64,000 bases of DNA from Tectiglobus sp965215755 (GTDB lineage: Bacteria > Pseudomonadota > Alphaproteobacteria > Rhizobiales > Hyphomicrobiaceae), in NCBI GenBank assembly GCA_965215755.1, contig OZ244119.1:1488001-1552000 (forward strand), given 5' to 3'. The position numbers were made by a program, and so were the translations under genes. Shown here one piece after another: positions 9,989 through 18,079 of the stretch. Positions within the stretch are counted from its first letter, which is position 1, and each line of letters starts with the position of its first letter. A model generated the notes under the pieces. The model was given only the letters and a program-made list of their open reading frames with translations, did no database searches and had not been told where the DNA came from.

Positions 9989-10234
9989 TTACTGCAGGGG
10001 CGCGGTTGTTGGTTTCTCTTTCAACGCACGCAGTAAACGCTTGAGTTTGCTGATGGCGGTCTGCTGCGAAGCCTGGCTGCCAATTTGTTCGATGAACTCC
10101 AGGATCAAGGCATCGGCGATGGCGTTGCGCGGGATCCAAGCCGAGCTGGCCAGCCTGCAGGCCTCGCGAATACCATGCCTGGCAGCGCGAACATCAGCTT
10201 CATGGACGCTTCTAATATCCTTGGGAACTGGCAT
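9989..10234 (-). CDS. Small uncharacterised protein (81 aa)
   Basis: An ATG at 10234 preceded by AAGGA about 11 nt upstream opens an 81-codon frame. The protein is mostly helical and amphipathic (e.g. 'IADALILEFIEQIGS', residues about 39-53) with a basic end, has no signal peptide, and is not a family I can name. It lies 57 bp upstream of the DUF3299 gene on the same strand, so the two may be cotranscribed. The conserved spacing and helix content favour a real gene, but no homologue is recognised. Confidence 0.5.
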   Translation of the reverse strand: MPVPKDIRSVHEADVRAARHGIREACRLASSAWIPRNAIADALILEFIEQIGSQASQQTAISKLKRLLRALKEKPTTAPLQ

Positions 10235-10624
10235 CTTCGCGATTATCCTTGGTGAGCTAGAATGAAGTTTCGGTATTGCCTACTGGGCTTGACCTCAACT
10301 GCTGCGCCTCTCGCGAGGGGGGATGCGGCGGTGCGTGCGGGTGCCCTTGAGCGATTGAGAATGATCCCGCGATTGGTCCGATCTATCCGCCAAGTTCGCC
10401 CGATGCGTCGTGGCCTGCAAAACCGGCGGTAACGGCGGCGCCAGTCCCTCGATCCCGGCATGGTCAACTTGTTGGGTGATGTCGATACCAATGATGACGA
10501 CATGACTTTTGTTCGATTTCAATACGTTATATCATTACGAATATTCGCAATTGGCTATCGAGACAATAGGATAGCTCGTGCGGGCTGATGCAAGTGCTGT
10601 CAGTGCGGCTCGATTGAAGCTAGC
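10235..10624. other. 390-bp gap with one operator-like site
   Basis: Apart from the Zur-like box at 10526-10538 nothing is certain. A minus-strand frame from a TTG at 10522 (75 codons, ending 10295) starts 3 bp from the box and has coding-like codons at its beginning, but its C-terminal half is low-complexity Arg/Ser and it resembles nothing known. It may be a decayed gene or a leader. Confidence 0.4.
10526..10538. promoter_or_regulatory. Zur-like operator, site 1
   Basis: GTTATATCATTAC is an imperfect dyad that shares the pattern GTTATA-NN-RTTAC with two other sites near the Fur-family gene (11076-11088 and, on the reverse strand, 11531-11543). It is placed to act on leftward transcription towards the small protein at 10234 and the DUF3299 gene. 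Confidence 0.55.
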
Positions 10625-11014
10625 TTAATCGAACCGTGGCGGTTCAAACCCATGGCCTGAAATGAAGTAGAAAGCCAGGTTGGCTGCGTAGAGCGCCAGT
10701 GCGATCGTAAAGATCCAACCGACTCGGAACTTCTTAGGACTGCAGTCACTGTGCATGCAGCCGTTAGCGCGGCAGTCCATCCAATAGCTGAAGAAGTGCA
10801 GCGCGAAACCGAATGCGAGCAGCAGACCGGAGCCTATTAGGATGTAGAGTTCATAATCGTGGATAAACTTGTGAAAAACCAGGAACGCACCGCCGAACCC
10901 AATTTGGCTGCCGGCACTCATAACGGCGATGAATATTGGCAAACCGCAACAAAAAACGTGCGACAGTTCCGCTATTAGGCTCACCGTAGTGGCTGTACTC
11001 TTCAATCTTGCCAT
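10625..11014 (-). CDS. MerC-like small membrane protein
   Basis: The 129-aa product has three to four membrane helices (roughly residues 10-32, 36-50, 53-79 and 97-118). A CCGLP motif at residues 22-26 in the first helix resembles the vicinal-Cys site of MerC-type mercury/metal transporters. A Cys-rich loop follows helix three (Cys81, Cys86, Cys91). The gene is divergent from the Fur-family regulator, and the shared 96-bp spacer holds a Zur-like box. No mer operon genes are present, so zinc or another soft metal is more likely than mercury; the substrate is inferred only from context. Confidence 0.7.
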   Translation of the reverse strand: MARLKSTATTVSLIAELSHVFCCGLPIFIAVMSAGSQIGFGGAFLVFHKFIHDYELYILIGSGLLLAFGFALHFFSYWMDCRANGCMHSDCSPKKFRVGWIFTIALALYAANLAFYFISGHGFEPPRFD

Positions 11015-11075
11015 AGTTCTGTTACGGTGATCCAGCTCGGTAATTGCGACAAGGCAATACGTGTAACGGTTGAGT

Positions 11076-11088
11076 GTTATAGCATTAC
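11076..11088. promoter_or_regulatory. Zur-like operator, site 2
   Basis: GTTATAGCATTAC lies in the divergent spacer between the MerC-like gene and the Fur-family regulator, 22 bp before the preferred regulator start. This is the position expected for autoregulation and control of the neighbour. Confidence 0.6.
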
Positions 11089-11110
11089 GCCCAATATATA
11101 TCCGTCAACG

Positions 11111-11518
11111 ATGAGCAGAATGTCAATGGCCACTCATAAACTGACCAAAAACCAGAGTATCGTACTGGATGCATTGCGCCAGAACGCTGCTCCGATGAGT
11201 GCCTATCAGATTTTGGATGTTGAAGATGTTCGCGCCAAGGGGCTCAAGGCTCCGTTGACCATCTATCGTGCCTTGGACAAGCTTGTCGAAGCCGGACTAG
11301 TTCATCGCATTGAAAGTCTAAATGCTTTTGTGTCTTGCGATCAGGATCATCATACTGAGCCGCCGGCATTCATGATTTGCGAAGAGTGTAAGAACATCAT
11401 CGAGGTTGGAAATCGAGCGATTCAGCGGACTGTGATGAAGCAGGCCGAGGAGCAGGGCTTTGAAGTCAACCATATGCATGTTGAAGTGTCCGGGCGTTGC
11501 CGCAGCTGCACAAGTTGA
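11111..11518 (+). CDS. zur: Fur-family transcriptional regulator, Zur type
   Basis: The 135-aa product has an N-terminal winged-helix domain ('PLTIYRALDKLVEAGLVHRIE') and a C-terminal metal-sensing domain. Metal ligands are visible: 'CDQDHH', 'CEECKN' and C-terminal 'CRSCTS', the two CxxC pairs of the structural zinc site. The strong 'HH' and missing iron-Fur 'HHHDH' context fit Zur better than Fur. The start is one of three ATGs (11111, 11120, 11126); the frame is open further upstream to 11027 but that part runs through the operator. The surrounding genes are zinc-type uptake genes carrying the same operator motif, which supports the Zur assignment. Confidence 0.85.
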   Translation: MSRMSMATHKLTKNQSIVLDALRQNAAPMSAYQILDVEDVRAKGLKAPLTIYRALDKLVEAGLVHRIESLNAFVSCDQDHHTEPPAFMICEECKNIIEVGNRAIQRTVMKQAEEQGFEVNHMHVEVSGRCRSCTS

Positions 11519-11530
11519 CGCTGAAACAGT

Positions 11531-11543
11531 GTAACAGTATAAC
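11531..11543. promoter_or_regulatory. Zur-like operator, site 3
   Basis: GTAACAGTATAAC, read on the minus strand as GTTATACTGTTAC, lies 45 bp upstream of the DUF2796 gene start. It matches the motif of sites 1 and 2 in 10 of 13 positions shared by all three. Confidence 0.6.
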
Positions 11544-11587
11544 ATTTTTCAGAATATTTGGACCAGTGCAGCCTGAAGGAACTGATC

Positions 11588-12211
11588 ATGACGCGTTGGA
11601 TAATTGTTGGAACGACGTTCATTGCCTTTGCAACAGCGGCGGTCGCGGAGGATAAACATAACCACGGCCATAGCCATCGGCAGATGAGTGCCCACGAGCA
11701 TGGCAGTGGCAGCTTCAATGTTGCGATTGAAGGCCAAAAGGTTGCGATGGAACTTGAGGCTCCAGGCGCAGATATCGTCGGATTTGAGCACAAAGCCCGG
11801 ACGAAGAAGCAAAAGGCTGCCGTGGCAGCGGCCAAGACCAAATTGAAGACGTTGAGCAACGTCGTTACGTTGTCCGATGCGGCCGGTTGCAAATTGGAGA
11901 AGGCGAGCATCGAAATTCATATCGAGGGTGGTGACCATGACGGCCACAAGCATGGTAAGAAGAAATCCGGACATAGTCACAGTCACGACAAGAAAAAGAA
12001 AGAAGCGAAGGTTGAGTCCCACTCCGAATTCCATGCGGAGTATGAGTTGACATGCTCTTCACCGGAAAAACTGCTTGAAATCGCGTTCCCATACTTCAAC
12101 AACTTCAAGGGCGCAGAGGAGCTCGACGTGAATATCGTCGGGCCGAAGTCCCAGAAGAAGTTTGAAGTTGGCCGGAAGACTGGCAAGATCAACCTGGGTG
12201 GTATCATTTAA
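11588..12211 (+). CDS. Exported His-rich DUF2796 protein, probable zinc-binding component (ZrgA-like)
   Basis: The 207-aa product starts with a signal peptide (MTRWIIVGTTFIAFATAAVAED) and is His-rich directly after cleavage ('HNHGHSHRQ') and again around residues 118-140. The DUF2796 core shows 'AHEHGSGSFNVAIEG' near residue 35 and the closing 'FPYFNNFKGAEELDVNIVGP' block near residues 165-185. In Vibrio a DUF2796 protein with an ABC transporter forms a second zinc uptake system (Zrg); I use that as the model. AAGGA lies 7-8 nt before ATG 11588. It heads a probable operon with the ATPase and permease (18-bp gap, then a 4-bp overlap). Confidence 0.85.
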   Translation: MTRWIIVGTTFIAFATAAVAEDKHNHGHSHRQMSAHEHGSGSFNVAIEGQKVAMELEAPGADIVGFEHKARTKKQKAAVAAAKTKLKTLSNVVTLSDAAGCKLEKASIEIHIEGGDHDGHKHGKKKSGHSHSHDKKKKEAKVESHSEFHAEYELTCSSPEKLLEIAFPYFNNFKGAEELDVNIVGPKSQKKFEVGRKTGKINLGGII

Positions 12212-12228
12212 GCACCGAGGGTTCGTTT

Positions 12229-12960
12229 TTGGACCAATCGCCTGACACATCCGAGGCTGCCACGCCCGACATTGTGAAAATGTCGGGCGTTCGTTTTGCC
12301 TGGCCCGGTGGCAACGGGTTTGAGATTGCGATCGACAATTTCTCGCTGAACGCTTCAACGCGGACGTTGTTGGTTGGGCCGTCTGGCGGAGGGAAGTCGA
12401 CTCTGCTGAGTCTGCTGTGCGGGATTATTGCTCCGCAGCGTGGCGAGATTTCAATCCTCGGTACCAACATTGTTGGTTTGTCGAGTGCGGCGCGCGACAG
12501 ATTTCGGGCTGAGCACATCGGTGTCATCTTCCAGATGTTCAATCTGCTTCCCTACGGGTCCGTGATTGACAACGTTGTTCTACCGCTGAGCTTTGCCAGC
12601 GGTCGACGGATGCGGGCCCAAAAACAAGTCGCAATTGAGGAAGAAGCTGCCAGGATACTCGGTGACCTCGGCATAGTCGCTTCGTTGCAGCGCGGCTCGG
12701 CGTCGGCGCTCAGTGTCGGACAGCAGCAACGTGTCGCTGCAGCGCGTGCACTGATAGGCACACCGGAATTGCTGGTCGCTGACGAGCCGACGTCTGCATT
12801 GGACGAGGAGCATCAGGAGCGATTTCTTGAACTACTCTTCCGTCAGATTGAAGATGCAAACTCCAGCCTTCTGATGGTCAGTCATGACAAGCGGATTGGA
12901 TCAATGTTCGATACCGTCATCGAACTTGGCGACGTTGTGACAGTGCGGAGGCCTGCATGA
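12229..12960 (+). CDS. ABC transporter ATP-binding protein (LolD/FtsE-like), probable zinc system
   Basis: The 243-aa ATPase has Walker A 'GPSGGGKST' (residues 50-58), signature 'LSVGQQQR' (about 161-168), Walker B 'LLVADEP' and the H-loop 'MVSHDKR'. It belongs to the LolD/MacB-type group that pairs with FtsX-fold permeases. Translation appears to start at a TTG (12229), as the N-terminal residues precede the usual beta strand by about 15 aa; an internal start is possible. It lies 17 bp after the DUF2796 gene and overlaps the permease gene by 4 bp, so the three act together. Confidence 0.9.
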   Translation: MDQSPDTSEAATPDIVKMSGVRFAWPGGNGFEIAIDNFSLNASTRTLLVGPSGGGKSTLLSLLCGIIAPQRGEISILGTNIVGLSSAARDRFRAEHIGVIFQMFNLLPYGSVIDNVVLPLSFASGRRMRAQKQVAIEEEAARILGDLGIVASLQRGSASALSVGQQQRVAAARALIGTPELLVADEPTSALDEEHQERFLELLFRQIEDANSSLLMVSHDKRIGSMFDTVIELGDVVTVRRPA

Positions 12961-14216
12961 CTGTTGTCCGTCTCGCGTTTCAATCGTTGCGCAATCGATG
13001 GCTGACGGCATTGCTGACTGTGCTTGCTATTGCCGTCAGTGTTGTTTTGCTGCTCGGAGTGGAAAAAGTGCGGACGGGGGCTAAGGCAAGTTTCGCCAAT
13101 ACGATTTCCGGTACAGATTTGATTATTGGTGCGCGTAGTGGTGGCATTCAACTGCTGCTTTACTCGGTCTTCCGCATCGGTAACGCCACCAACAACGTGA
13201 CATGGCGCAGCTATCAAGATATCAGTCGGAGGCCGGAGGTTGATTGGATCATTCCACTCTCGCTGGGTGACAGCCATCGCGGTTTTCGGGTTCTCGGAAC
13301 CAGTCAGGAATACTTTGACCGCTATCAGTTTCGACGCGGTCGCAAGCTTGCGTTTGCGTCAGGTCAGCGGTTCGAGGATTTATTCGATGCCGTTGTCGGA
13401 GCAGATGTCGCTGAGACTCTTGGATACAAGGTTGGTGACAGCATAGTTGTTGCCCACGGCCTTGGCAGAATCGGGCTGAACAAGCACGATGATAAGCCCT
13501 TTCGCGTCTCTGGTGTCTTGGCAAAAACCGGTACACCGGTGGACCGCACCGTTCATGTCAGTTTGAGAGCGATTGAGGCGATCCACGTGGATTGGCAGGG
13601 CGGTGCGCGCAGAACGGATCGTACCGTTACGGCTGACGAAGTGCGTACTATGCGGTTGCGTCCTAAAGGGGTAACGGCCGCCATGGTCGGCCTCAAATCG
13701 AAGCTCGCAATCTTCAAGCTGCAGCGTTACGTCAACGAGTACCGCTCCGAGCCGTTGTCAGCCATCCTGCCGGGAGCTACCCTATACGAACTGTGGGGTC
13801 TTGTCGGTACCGCCGAAACGGCTCTGATGGTCGTCTCATTTATGGTTGTGGTAACTGCGATCCTCGGAATGATAACGATGATCCTGGCGACACTGAACGA
13901 ACGACGACGCGAGATTGCTATTCTCAGATCGGTCGGCGCCGGTCCACGTACTGTGATCGGTCTGCTTGTTTCAGAGGCCGGAATGTTGACGTTGGCGGGA
14001 GTGATGGCCGGCGTTGCTATGACCTATACGCTGCTATTCGCATTGCGCCCTGCCATAGATGACGCATACGGTCTCTATCTGGACATTTCTCCGCCGACAG
14101 GGACCGAGCTTCTTGCTCTTACTGCGATCGTCATCGGTGGTGTTTTGGCCGGGCTGCTGCCGGCACTGCGCGCTTATCAGCACTCTCTTGCTGATGGCAT
14201 GACGGTGCGAAGTTAG
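12957..14216 (+). CDS. FtsX-like ABC permease, probable zinc system
   Basis: The 419-aa protein has one N-terminal membrane helix (about 14-36), a large periplasmic domain, then three C-terminal helices (about 278-312, 335-360, 380-405) in the FtsX arrangement. 'LNERRREIAILRSVGA' before the third helix is the usual coupling segment of MacB/LolC/FtsX permeases. Its ATG overlaps the ATPase stop (ATGA). With the DUF2796 protein and the ATPase it resembles the ZrgABC set; classical ZnuABC genes are not in the window. Direction of transport cannot be read from sequence. Confidence 0.88.
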   Translation: MTVVRLAFQSLRNRWLTALLTVLAIAVSVVLLLGVEKVRTGAKASFANTISGTDLIIGARSGGIQLLLYSVFRIGNATNNVTWRSYQDISRRPEVDWIIPLSLGDSHRGFRVLGTSQEYFDRYQFRRGRKLAFASGQRFEDLFDAVVGADVAETLGYKVGDSIVVAHGLGRIGLNKHDDKPFRVSGVLAKTGTPVDRTVHVSLRAIEAIHVDWQGGARRTDRTVTADEVRTMRLRPKGVTAAMVGLKSKLAIFKLQRYVNEYRSEPLSAILPGATLYELWGLVGTAETALMVVSFMVVVTAILGMITMILATLNERRREIAILRSVGAGPRTVIGLLVSEAGMLTLAGVMAGVAMTYTLLFALRPAIDDAYGLYLDISPPTGTELLALTAIVIGGVLAGLLPALRAYQHSLADGMTVRS

Positions 14217-14313
14217 TCGCCGTGCCAGGCGGGACACAGGCAGGTGAGACCAATCGGTTTGATACGGCAACGACGCAGACGGCATCGCAGCGAATTCACC
14301 TGAACTCCTCTAT

Positions 14314-14351
14314 CTAAAAAAAACACGAGGCACTTATGCGTGCCCCGTGTT
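14314..14351 (-). terminator. Rho-independent terminator of the cytochrome c gene
   Basis: On the minus strand AACACGGGGCAC pairs with GTGCCTCGTGTT (12 bp with one G-U, 6-nt loop) and is followed by eight T residues. It lies 29 bp past the cytochrome c stop; on the plus strand it could also stop readthrough from the ABC operon. Confidence 0.85.
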
Positions 14352-14380
14352 TGTCGATCGTAGGCGTTTGCGAGAGAGTA

Positions 14381-14779
14381 CTACTCTTTCTTCTTTGCCT
14401 CGGCCTTAAGGAAGGCAATGATGTTCTTGCGGTCTTTTTCCTTCTTCAGGCCGGCAAATGCCATCTTGCCACGCTTGATGAATTTGCGTGGGGCCTCGAG
14501 ATACTTGTCGAGGTTGGCCTCATCCCAGACCAGGCCGTCTTCAGCCATCTTTTTAAGGGCCTTTGAGTACTTGAACTTCTCAACCACGCCAGCGTTGCGT
14601 CCGACAATGTCGACAAGGTGAGGGCCCACCCTGTTCTTTTCATTGTTATAGACGTGGCAGGCTGCACACTTTTTGAAGACGCTCTTGCCGGCGGCGACGT
14701 CGCCCTCCTGAGCGAAGGCTGAGGTGGCGCCAAATGTTGCACAAATCGCGAATGCGGCGCTGCAGGCGAACTGTTTCAT
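14381..14779 (-). CDS. Periplasmic class I cytochrome c
   Basis: The 132-aa product has a signal peptide (residues 1-22, ending 'TSAFAQ'), the heme site CAACH at about 38-42, and the Met-ligand region 'KMAFAGL' at about 104-110. The form is the c2/c550 type of soluble electron carriers. ATG 14779 is chosen because the signal peptide begins there and GAGGGAAA precedes it; the frame is open upstream but without protein character. It is a single-gene unit with its own strong terminator. Confidence 0.92.
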   Translation of the reverse strand: MKQFACSAAFAICATFGATSAFAQEGDVAAGKSVFKKCAACHVYNNEKNRVGPHLVDIVGRNAGVVEKFKYSKALKKMAEDGLVWDEANLDKYLEAPRKFIKRGKMAFAGLKKEKDRKNIIAFLKAEAKKKE

Positions 14780-15721
14780 GCTATCGGTTTCCCTCGTTAT
14801 TTCGGTACGGTCGTGTGACTCTTTGTTCGGCGACCACAAAGTTGTCAGTCTATTTGCCAGTGACTTCGAGTGATTGAACGATATCGACCATGCCTTGTGA
14901 TGCTGCGTATGTCCATTACGCGCGATCGTCGCATTCGGACTACCCTGCGATGCTTCGTTGGACGTATTTGATTTTTGATGCCTCCGGGGGAACATCCTCC
15001 GGTTCAGAGCTCTTCGACAACGATTGCGGACCGATACTTGTTATCCGTGCCCTCAGTTTATCCGTGCCCTCAGTGCGCTGCCATCAATTTCAGCGGATCT
15101 GCCGTCGGACGGGCTAGATCATGATCAAACCTCGAAGCAAAGTGATCGGCAAGTCGTAGGATGTTAGAGTCGGCCTATGGCCGCGACGCGTGAGACGGAT
15201 GGTAACGTTAAGATCAGCGCATCCGTGATGACGGAGTCATTGGAAGCACGGCCGCTTTGGAAGCGCAAGAATAGCTAAGCCGCTATCGTTTTACTGATCG
15301 CGTTGGCGCCGATGGATGCTTGCGTTGGGCCTCACTGCGTAACGTCGCAAATCTGGAGCCGGCCTACCGCATCGAGAAGGAAGTTGGCGGCCAGATCCTC
15401 CGGGCGCGTTGCGAACCGGTTCCGCCACCTCCTTCAAATTATAGACTGCTTCGGTCCGAGTGCTTAAACTGAAAGAGATAGGCGCTCTACTTCGGTTGAA
15501 TTGGCACGATCCAGGGATTGAGCGCACATCACCGTTGGCTCAGGAGCAGACTTCTGAAGTGAGGCGAACGGGAGCTGGTCCTTACTCCGCGTTGTGACCT
15601 TCAATGCGCTCATTGAGAGAACTGACTGTGTGCTGCTCGACTAAAGCATGATGGTCTGTCGTCTGGCTTCTACCGTAGGAAATTGGGAGAGCGTCTTCAC
15701 TTCGTTGGAGCTATGACCCGG
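14780..15721. other. 942-bp gap without a supported gene
   Basis: No convincing gene or RNA is seen. A 17-bp tandem duplication lies at 15041-15074. The plus-strand stretch 15290-15470 keeps a translatable frame with some protein character ('NVANLEPAYRIEKEVGGQ') but has no start and is interrupted, so it may be a gene remnant. Confidence 0.5.
15041..15074. repeat. Perfect 17-bp tandem duplication
   Basis: TTATCCGTGCCCTCAGT occurs twice head to tail (15041-15057 and 15058-15074) in a non-coding stretch. It looks like a recent slippage event; no function is suggested. Confidence 0.9.
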
Positions 15722-16135
15722 ATGTCATTCGAAACCATCATAACCTGCTACGTAGCAACTGCACTTGTGTTCTTTGCACTTGACTATCTGTGGCTCGGCA
15801 TCATCGCTCGAAAATTCTACAGTCAAGCCCTCGGCAGCTTGATGCTTGATCAGATCAAAATTGGCTTTGCCGCGGGTTTTTATGCGATCTACGTCATTGG
15901 TATCGTCATATTTGCAGTCTCGCCCGCACTGCAGTCTGGAAATGCGCTCGATGCGCTGATGTGGGGCGCGCTGTTCGGTTTCTTTGCTTACGCGACGTAC
16001 GACATGACGAACTTGGCGACTTTGCGAAATTGGCCGATCGTCATGAGTATTGTTGACATCATCTGGGGGACATTCCTGACCGGAGTTGCCGCATTCGCAG
16101 GATATCAACTGACGACCTGGATGATAGTCGCTTAG
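15722..16135 (+). CDS. DUF2177 membrane protein
   Basis: The 137-aa protein has four hydrophobic segments (about residues 5-25, 41-62, 71-90, 108-132). It shows the DUF2177 signatures 'FALDYLWLG' (residues about 16-24) and 'YATYDMTNLATLRNWP' (about 92-107). The family is widespread in proteobacteria and has no assigned function. ATG 15722 is preferred because GGAG lies 11 nt upstream; ATG 15713 in the same frame has GGAG too close. It is isolated, with gaps of several hundred bases on both sides. Confidence 0.85.
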   Translation: MSFETIITCYVATALVFFALDYLWLGIIARKFYSQALGSLMLDQIKIGFAAGFYAIYVIGIVIFAVSPALQSGNALDALMWGALFGFFAYATYDMTNLATLRNWPIVMSIVDIIWGTFLTGVAAFAGYQLTTWMIVA

Positions 16136-16601
16136 ACATGCGAGCTGGGTTGCGATGCCCTGACCATGGCCACCGTATCTGGCGATCGATACGGCGCCGG
16201 GCATGATCACCTACGAGAATGCGCTAGCTTCACCTGCCTGGAAGCACTACTGGTCTGCATCGCATGACTTTACTGATCGTGGTGGAGATCGCCGGCGACG
16301 CCTCAATAGCGCAAATAACGACCAGGCTCTCAGTTGGTCGCGGGCAGATTCTCGCCGAGCACGGAAACCAACCCTTGAGATTGTGGTGCCCTGGGCTTGT
16401 TTGCTGGCGGTTCATCGTCGAATGCTCGAGTGGTGCTGTTGTTCCCACGTCCGCCTTGCCCGCCATTCACTTCCATATGTTGTCGTCGTGACCACTCGGT
16501 ACGGAGCCGCCCTCCAGCACCGCGTGGCTCATATCATTCAGCCAGCTCTTGCCGGATGGAGGGTCTCAAGGGCGGCGAATCGTGATCTTGCTCATTCGGC
16601 T
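16136..16601. other. 466-bp gap without a supported gene
   Basis: It lies between the DUF2177 gene and the 3' end of the leftward FAD oxidoreductase gene. Several open frames overlap here on both strands, but none has a recognisable protein or start signal. No clear terminator hairpin was found. Confidence 0.5.
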
Positions 16602-18056
16602 CTAAGCGGCAATCGTCGCCGCTTTCGCGGCTGCTTCAACCGAAGGTGACAGATAGGTCCCCTGACGCAAAAGCTCTCTTTGGATCAGTGACGCATCAAG
16701 TGCGCGTGGAGTGATATCGGACGCAGCAGCAAGTGCAGCTGCCACACCGGCTGCCTGTCCCGTCATCCAACACTGTGGAATCTCGCGTAGGAATGAATGT
16801 GAGTTCGGATCGCAGGCAATGTGGCGGCCGGCACCGAGGACGCCATCGATACCTGTCGGAATCAGGGAGCGATACGGAACGGAGATGTTCGGGAATTTTG
16901 GCGCCAGAGACGTGGAAACGCCGATCTCATCGTCCCATACCTTGCCTTCGTCCCACTGCGCGCGTGTGACTTTGGCTTCAGCCTGAAAGCGCCGACTGTG
17001 GCGAATGCCGACCTGCGGCGCACCCAACATGAGGAAGGCATTCTCAAAGCCGGGGGCATTTTTGCGATAGTGCTCAACGTGGGCAACGGCCAGGCTGCGC
17101 GATCGCACCTCGACCTCGGATAGGTCTTCAACGTTAACGGCGTCATAGCCGGAAAGACGCGGTCCCATAAACAGCGCGACGTCACTGCGCCAGGAACAGA
17201 ACGGTTTCTCGAAAGAGCCTACTGACTTGCGGCCAGCGTTCATGAATTCTGCAAAACCACTCTCATTCTGGTAGCGGAACGCCAGCCAGCGTTCGATGTC
17301 GACGCCGCCGACCAGGAACGCGGTATTGATGCAGTGATGGATATCGGCTGTGTCAATGTCGGAGTCGAGGGGCAGGCCGGCTCCAGCGAGCAAATCAGCA
17401 TCGCCTGTCGTGTCGATAACGACCTTTGCCTTGATCGCCTGGCGTCCTTCCTTGCTCTCGAAAATAACGCCCTTCATTGTGCCATCTTCAACGATTGGGG
17501 CGGCAACCCAGGAATGAAAGACAAGACGGACCTTTTGCTCAAGGACCATATCCATCGATAATGTCTTCAGGGCTTCGGGATCGAGGGTTGGTGACCAGGT
17601 CACAATTCCTTTGTATGCGGCCGCGCGCTGGGACCAGTACTGGGCTGTTGCCACATCCTTGTTGCCCCAATCCATTCGTGGTGGGCCCATGACAGCTTCT
17701 TGTGGCAAGCGATCGAAGACATCGCTTGCGAAACCAGCGATCACCTGACGGCCGGACCAGTCCGTCATGCGATCAATCCAGATCACCAGGCCACCGGTCG
17801 AAAGTCCGCCGAGGTGATTGTAGCGTTCGAGCAGCATGACTTCGGCACCCAACCGGCCTGCTGCAACTGCTGCAGCAGTTCCGGCAGGACCACCTCCGAC
17901 AACCAGAACGTCAGTTTCTGCAAAGACTGGAATGTCCCGCGCCGCTTCGTGATAAGTACTTTGCGGGCGTGGCCGACGTGGCTGCTTGGCACCATCATCG
18001 AATGCTTCCAGACCTTGTTCTGCAAAAATCTCATTTGTCGGTTTGTTGCTGGTCAT
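16602..18056 (-). CDS. FAD-dependent oxidoreductase
   Basis: The 484-aa protein has the FAD dinucleotide-binding motif 'VVGGGPAGTAAA' at residues 52-63, 'LLERYNHLGGLSTGG' about 75-89, and the second FAD contact 'VIDTTGDADLLAGAG' near residues 212-226. These features match the FAD_oxidored family (PF12831), whose members act on varied small molecules. The C-terminal 'GADRHI..DPN' type block ('GAGRHIACDPNSHSFLRE') is also typical. It follows the IclR regulator gene by 23 bp on the same strand, so both are probably cotranscribed. The substrate is unknown. Confidence 0.88.
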   Translation of the reverse strand: MTSNKPTNEIFAEQGLEAFDDGAKQPRRPRPQSTYHEAARDIPVFAETDVLVVGGGPAGTAAAVAAGRLGAEVMLLERYNHLGGLSTGGLVIWIDRMTDWSGRQVIAGFASDVFDRLPQEAVMGPPRMDWGNKDVATAQYWSQRAAAYKGIVTWSPTLDPEALKTLSMDMVLEQKVRLVFHSWVAAPIVEDGTMKGVIFESKEGRQAIKAKVVIDTTGDADLLAGAGLPLDSDIDTADIHHCINTAFLVGGVDIERWLAFRYQNESGFAEFMNAGRKSVGSFEKPFCSWRSDVALFMGPRLSGYDAVNVEDLSEVEVRSRSLAVAHVEHYRKNAPGFENAFLMLGAPQVGIRHSRRFQAEAKVTRAQWDEGKVWDDEIGVSTSLAPKFPNISVPYRSLIPTGIDGVLGAGRHIACDPNSHSFLREIPQCWMTGQAAGVAAALAAASDITPRALDASLIQRELLRQGTYLSPSVEAAAKAATIAA

Positions 18057-18079
18057 AGCGTTTCCCTCGACAATTCGTT

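Noticed and set aside
10243..10503. Minus-strand 86-codon Arg-rich frame
   Set aside because: Composition is that of an out-of-frame reading; no start signal and no known family.
10625..11014. Mercury resistance gene merC
   Set aside because: Only the membrane fold and CC pair match; no merA, merP, merT or merR nearby, and the neighbours are zinc-type genes.
14890..15527. Short frames in the gap after cytochrome c (14890-15117 plus, 15291-15527 minus)
   Set aside because: No ribosome-binding site, odd composition and no recognisable domain. A remnant is possible but not supported.
16203..16649. Plus-strand 148-codon frame overlapping the end of the FAD oxidoreductase gene
   Set aside because: It is rich in Arg, Ser and His, lacks a start signal and runs into an opposing real gene.
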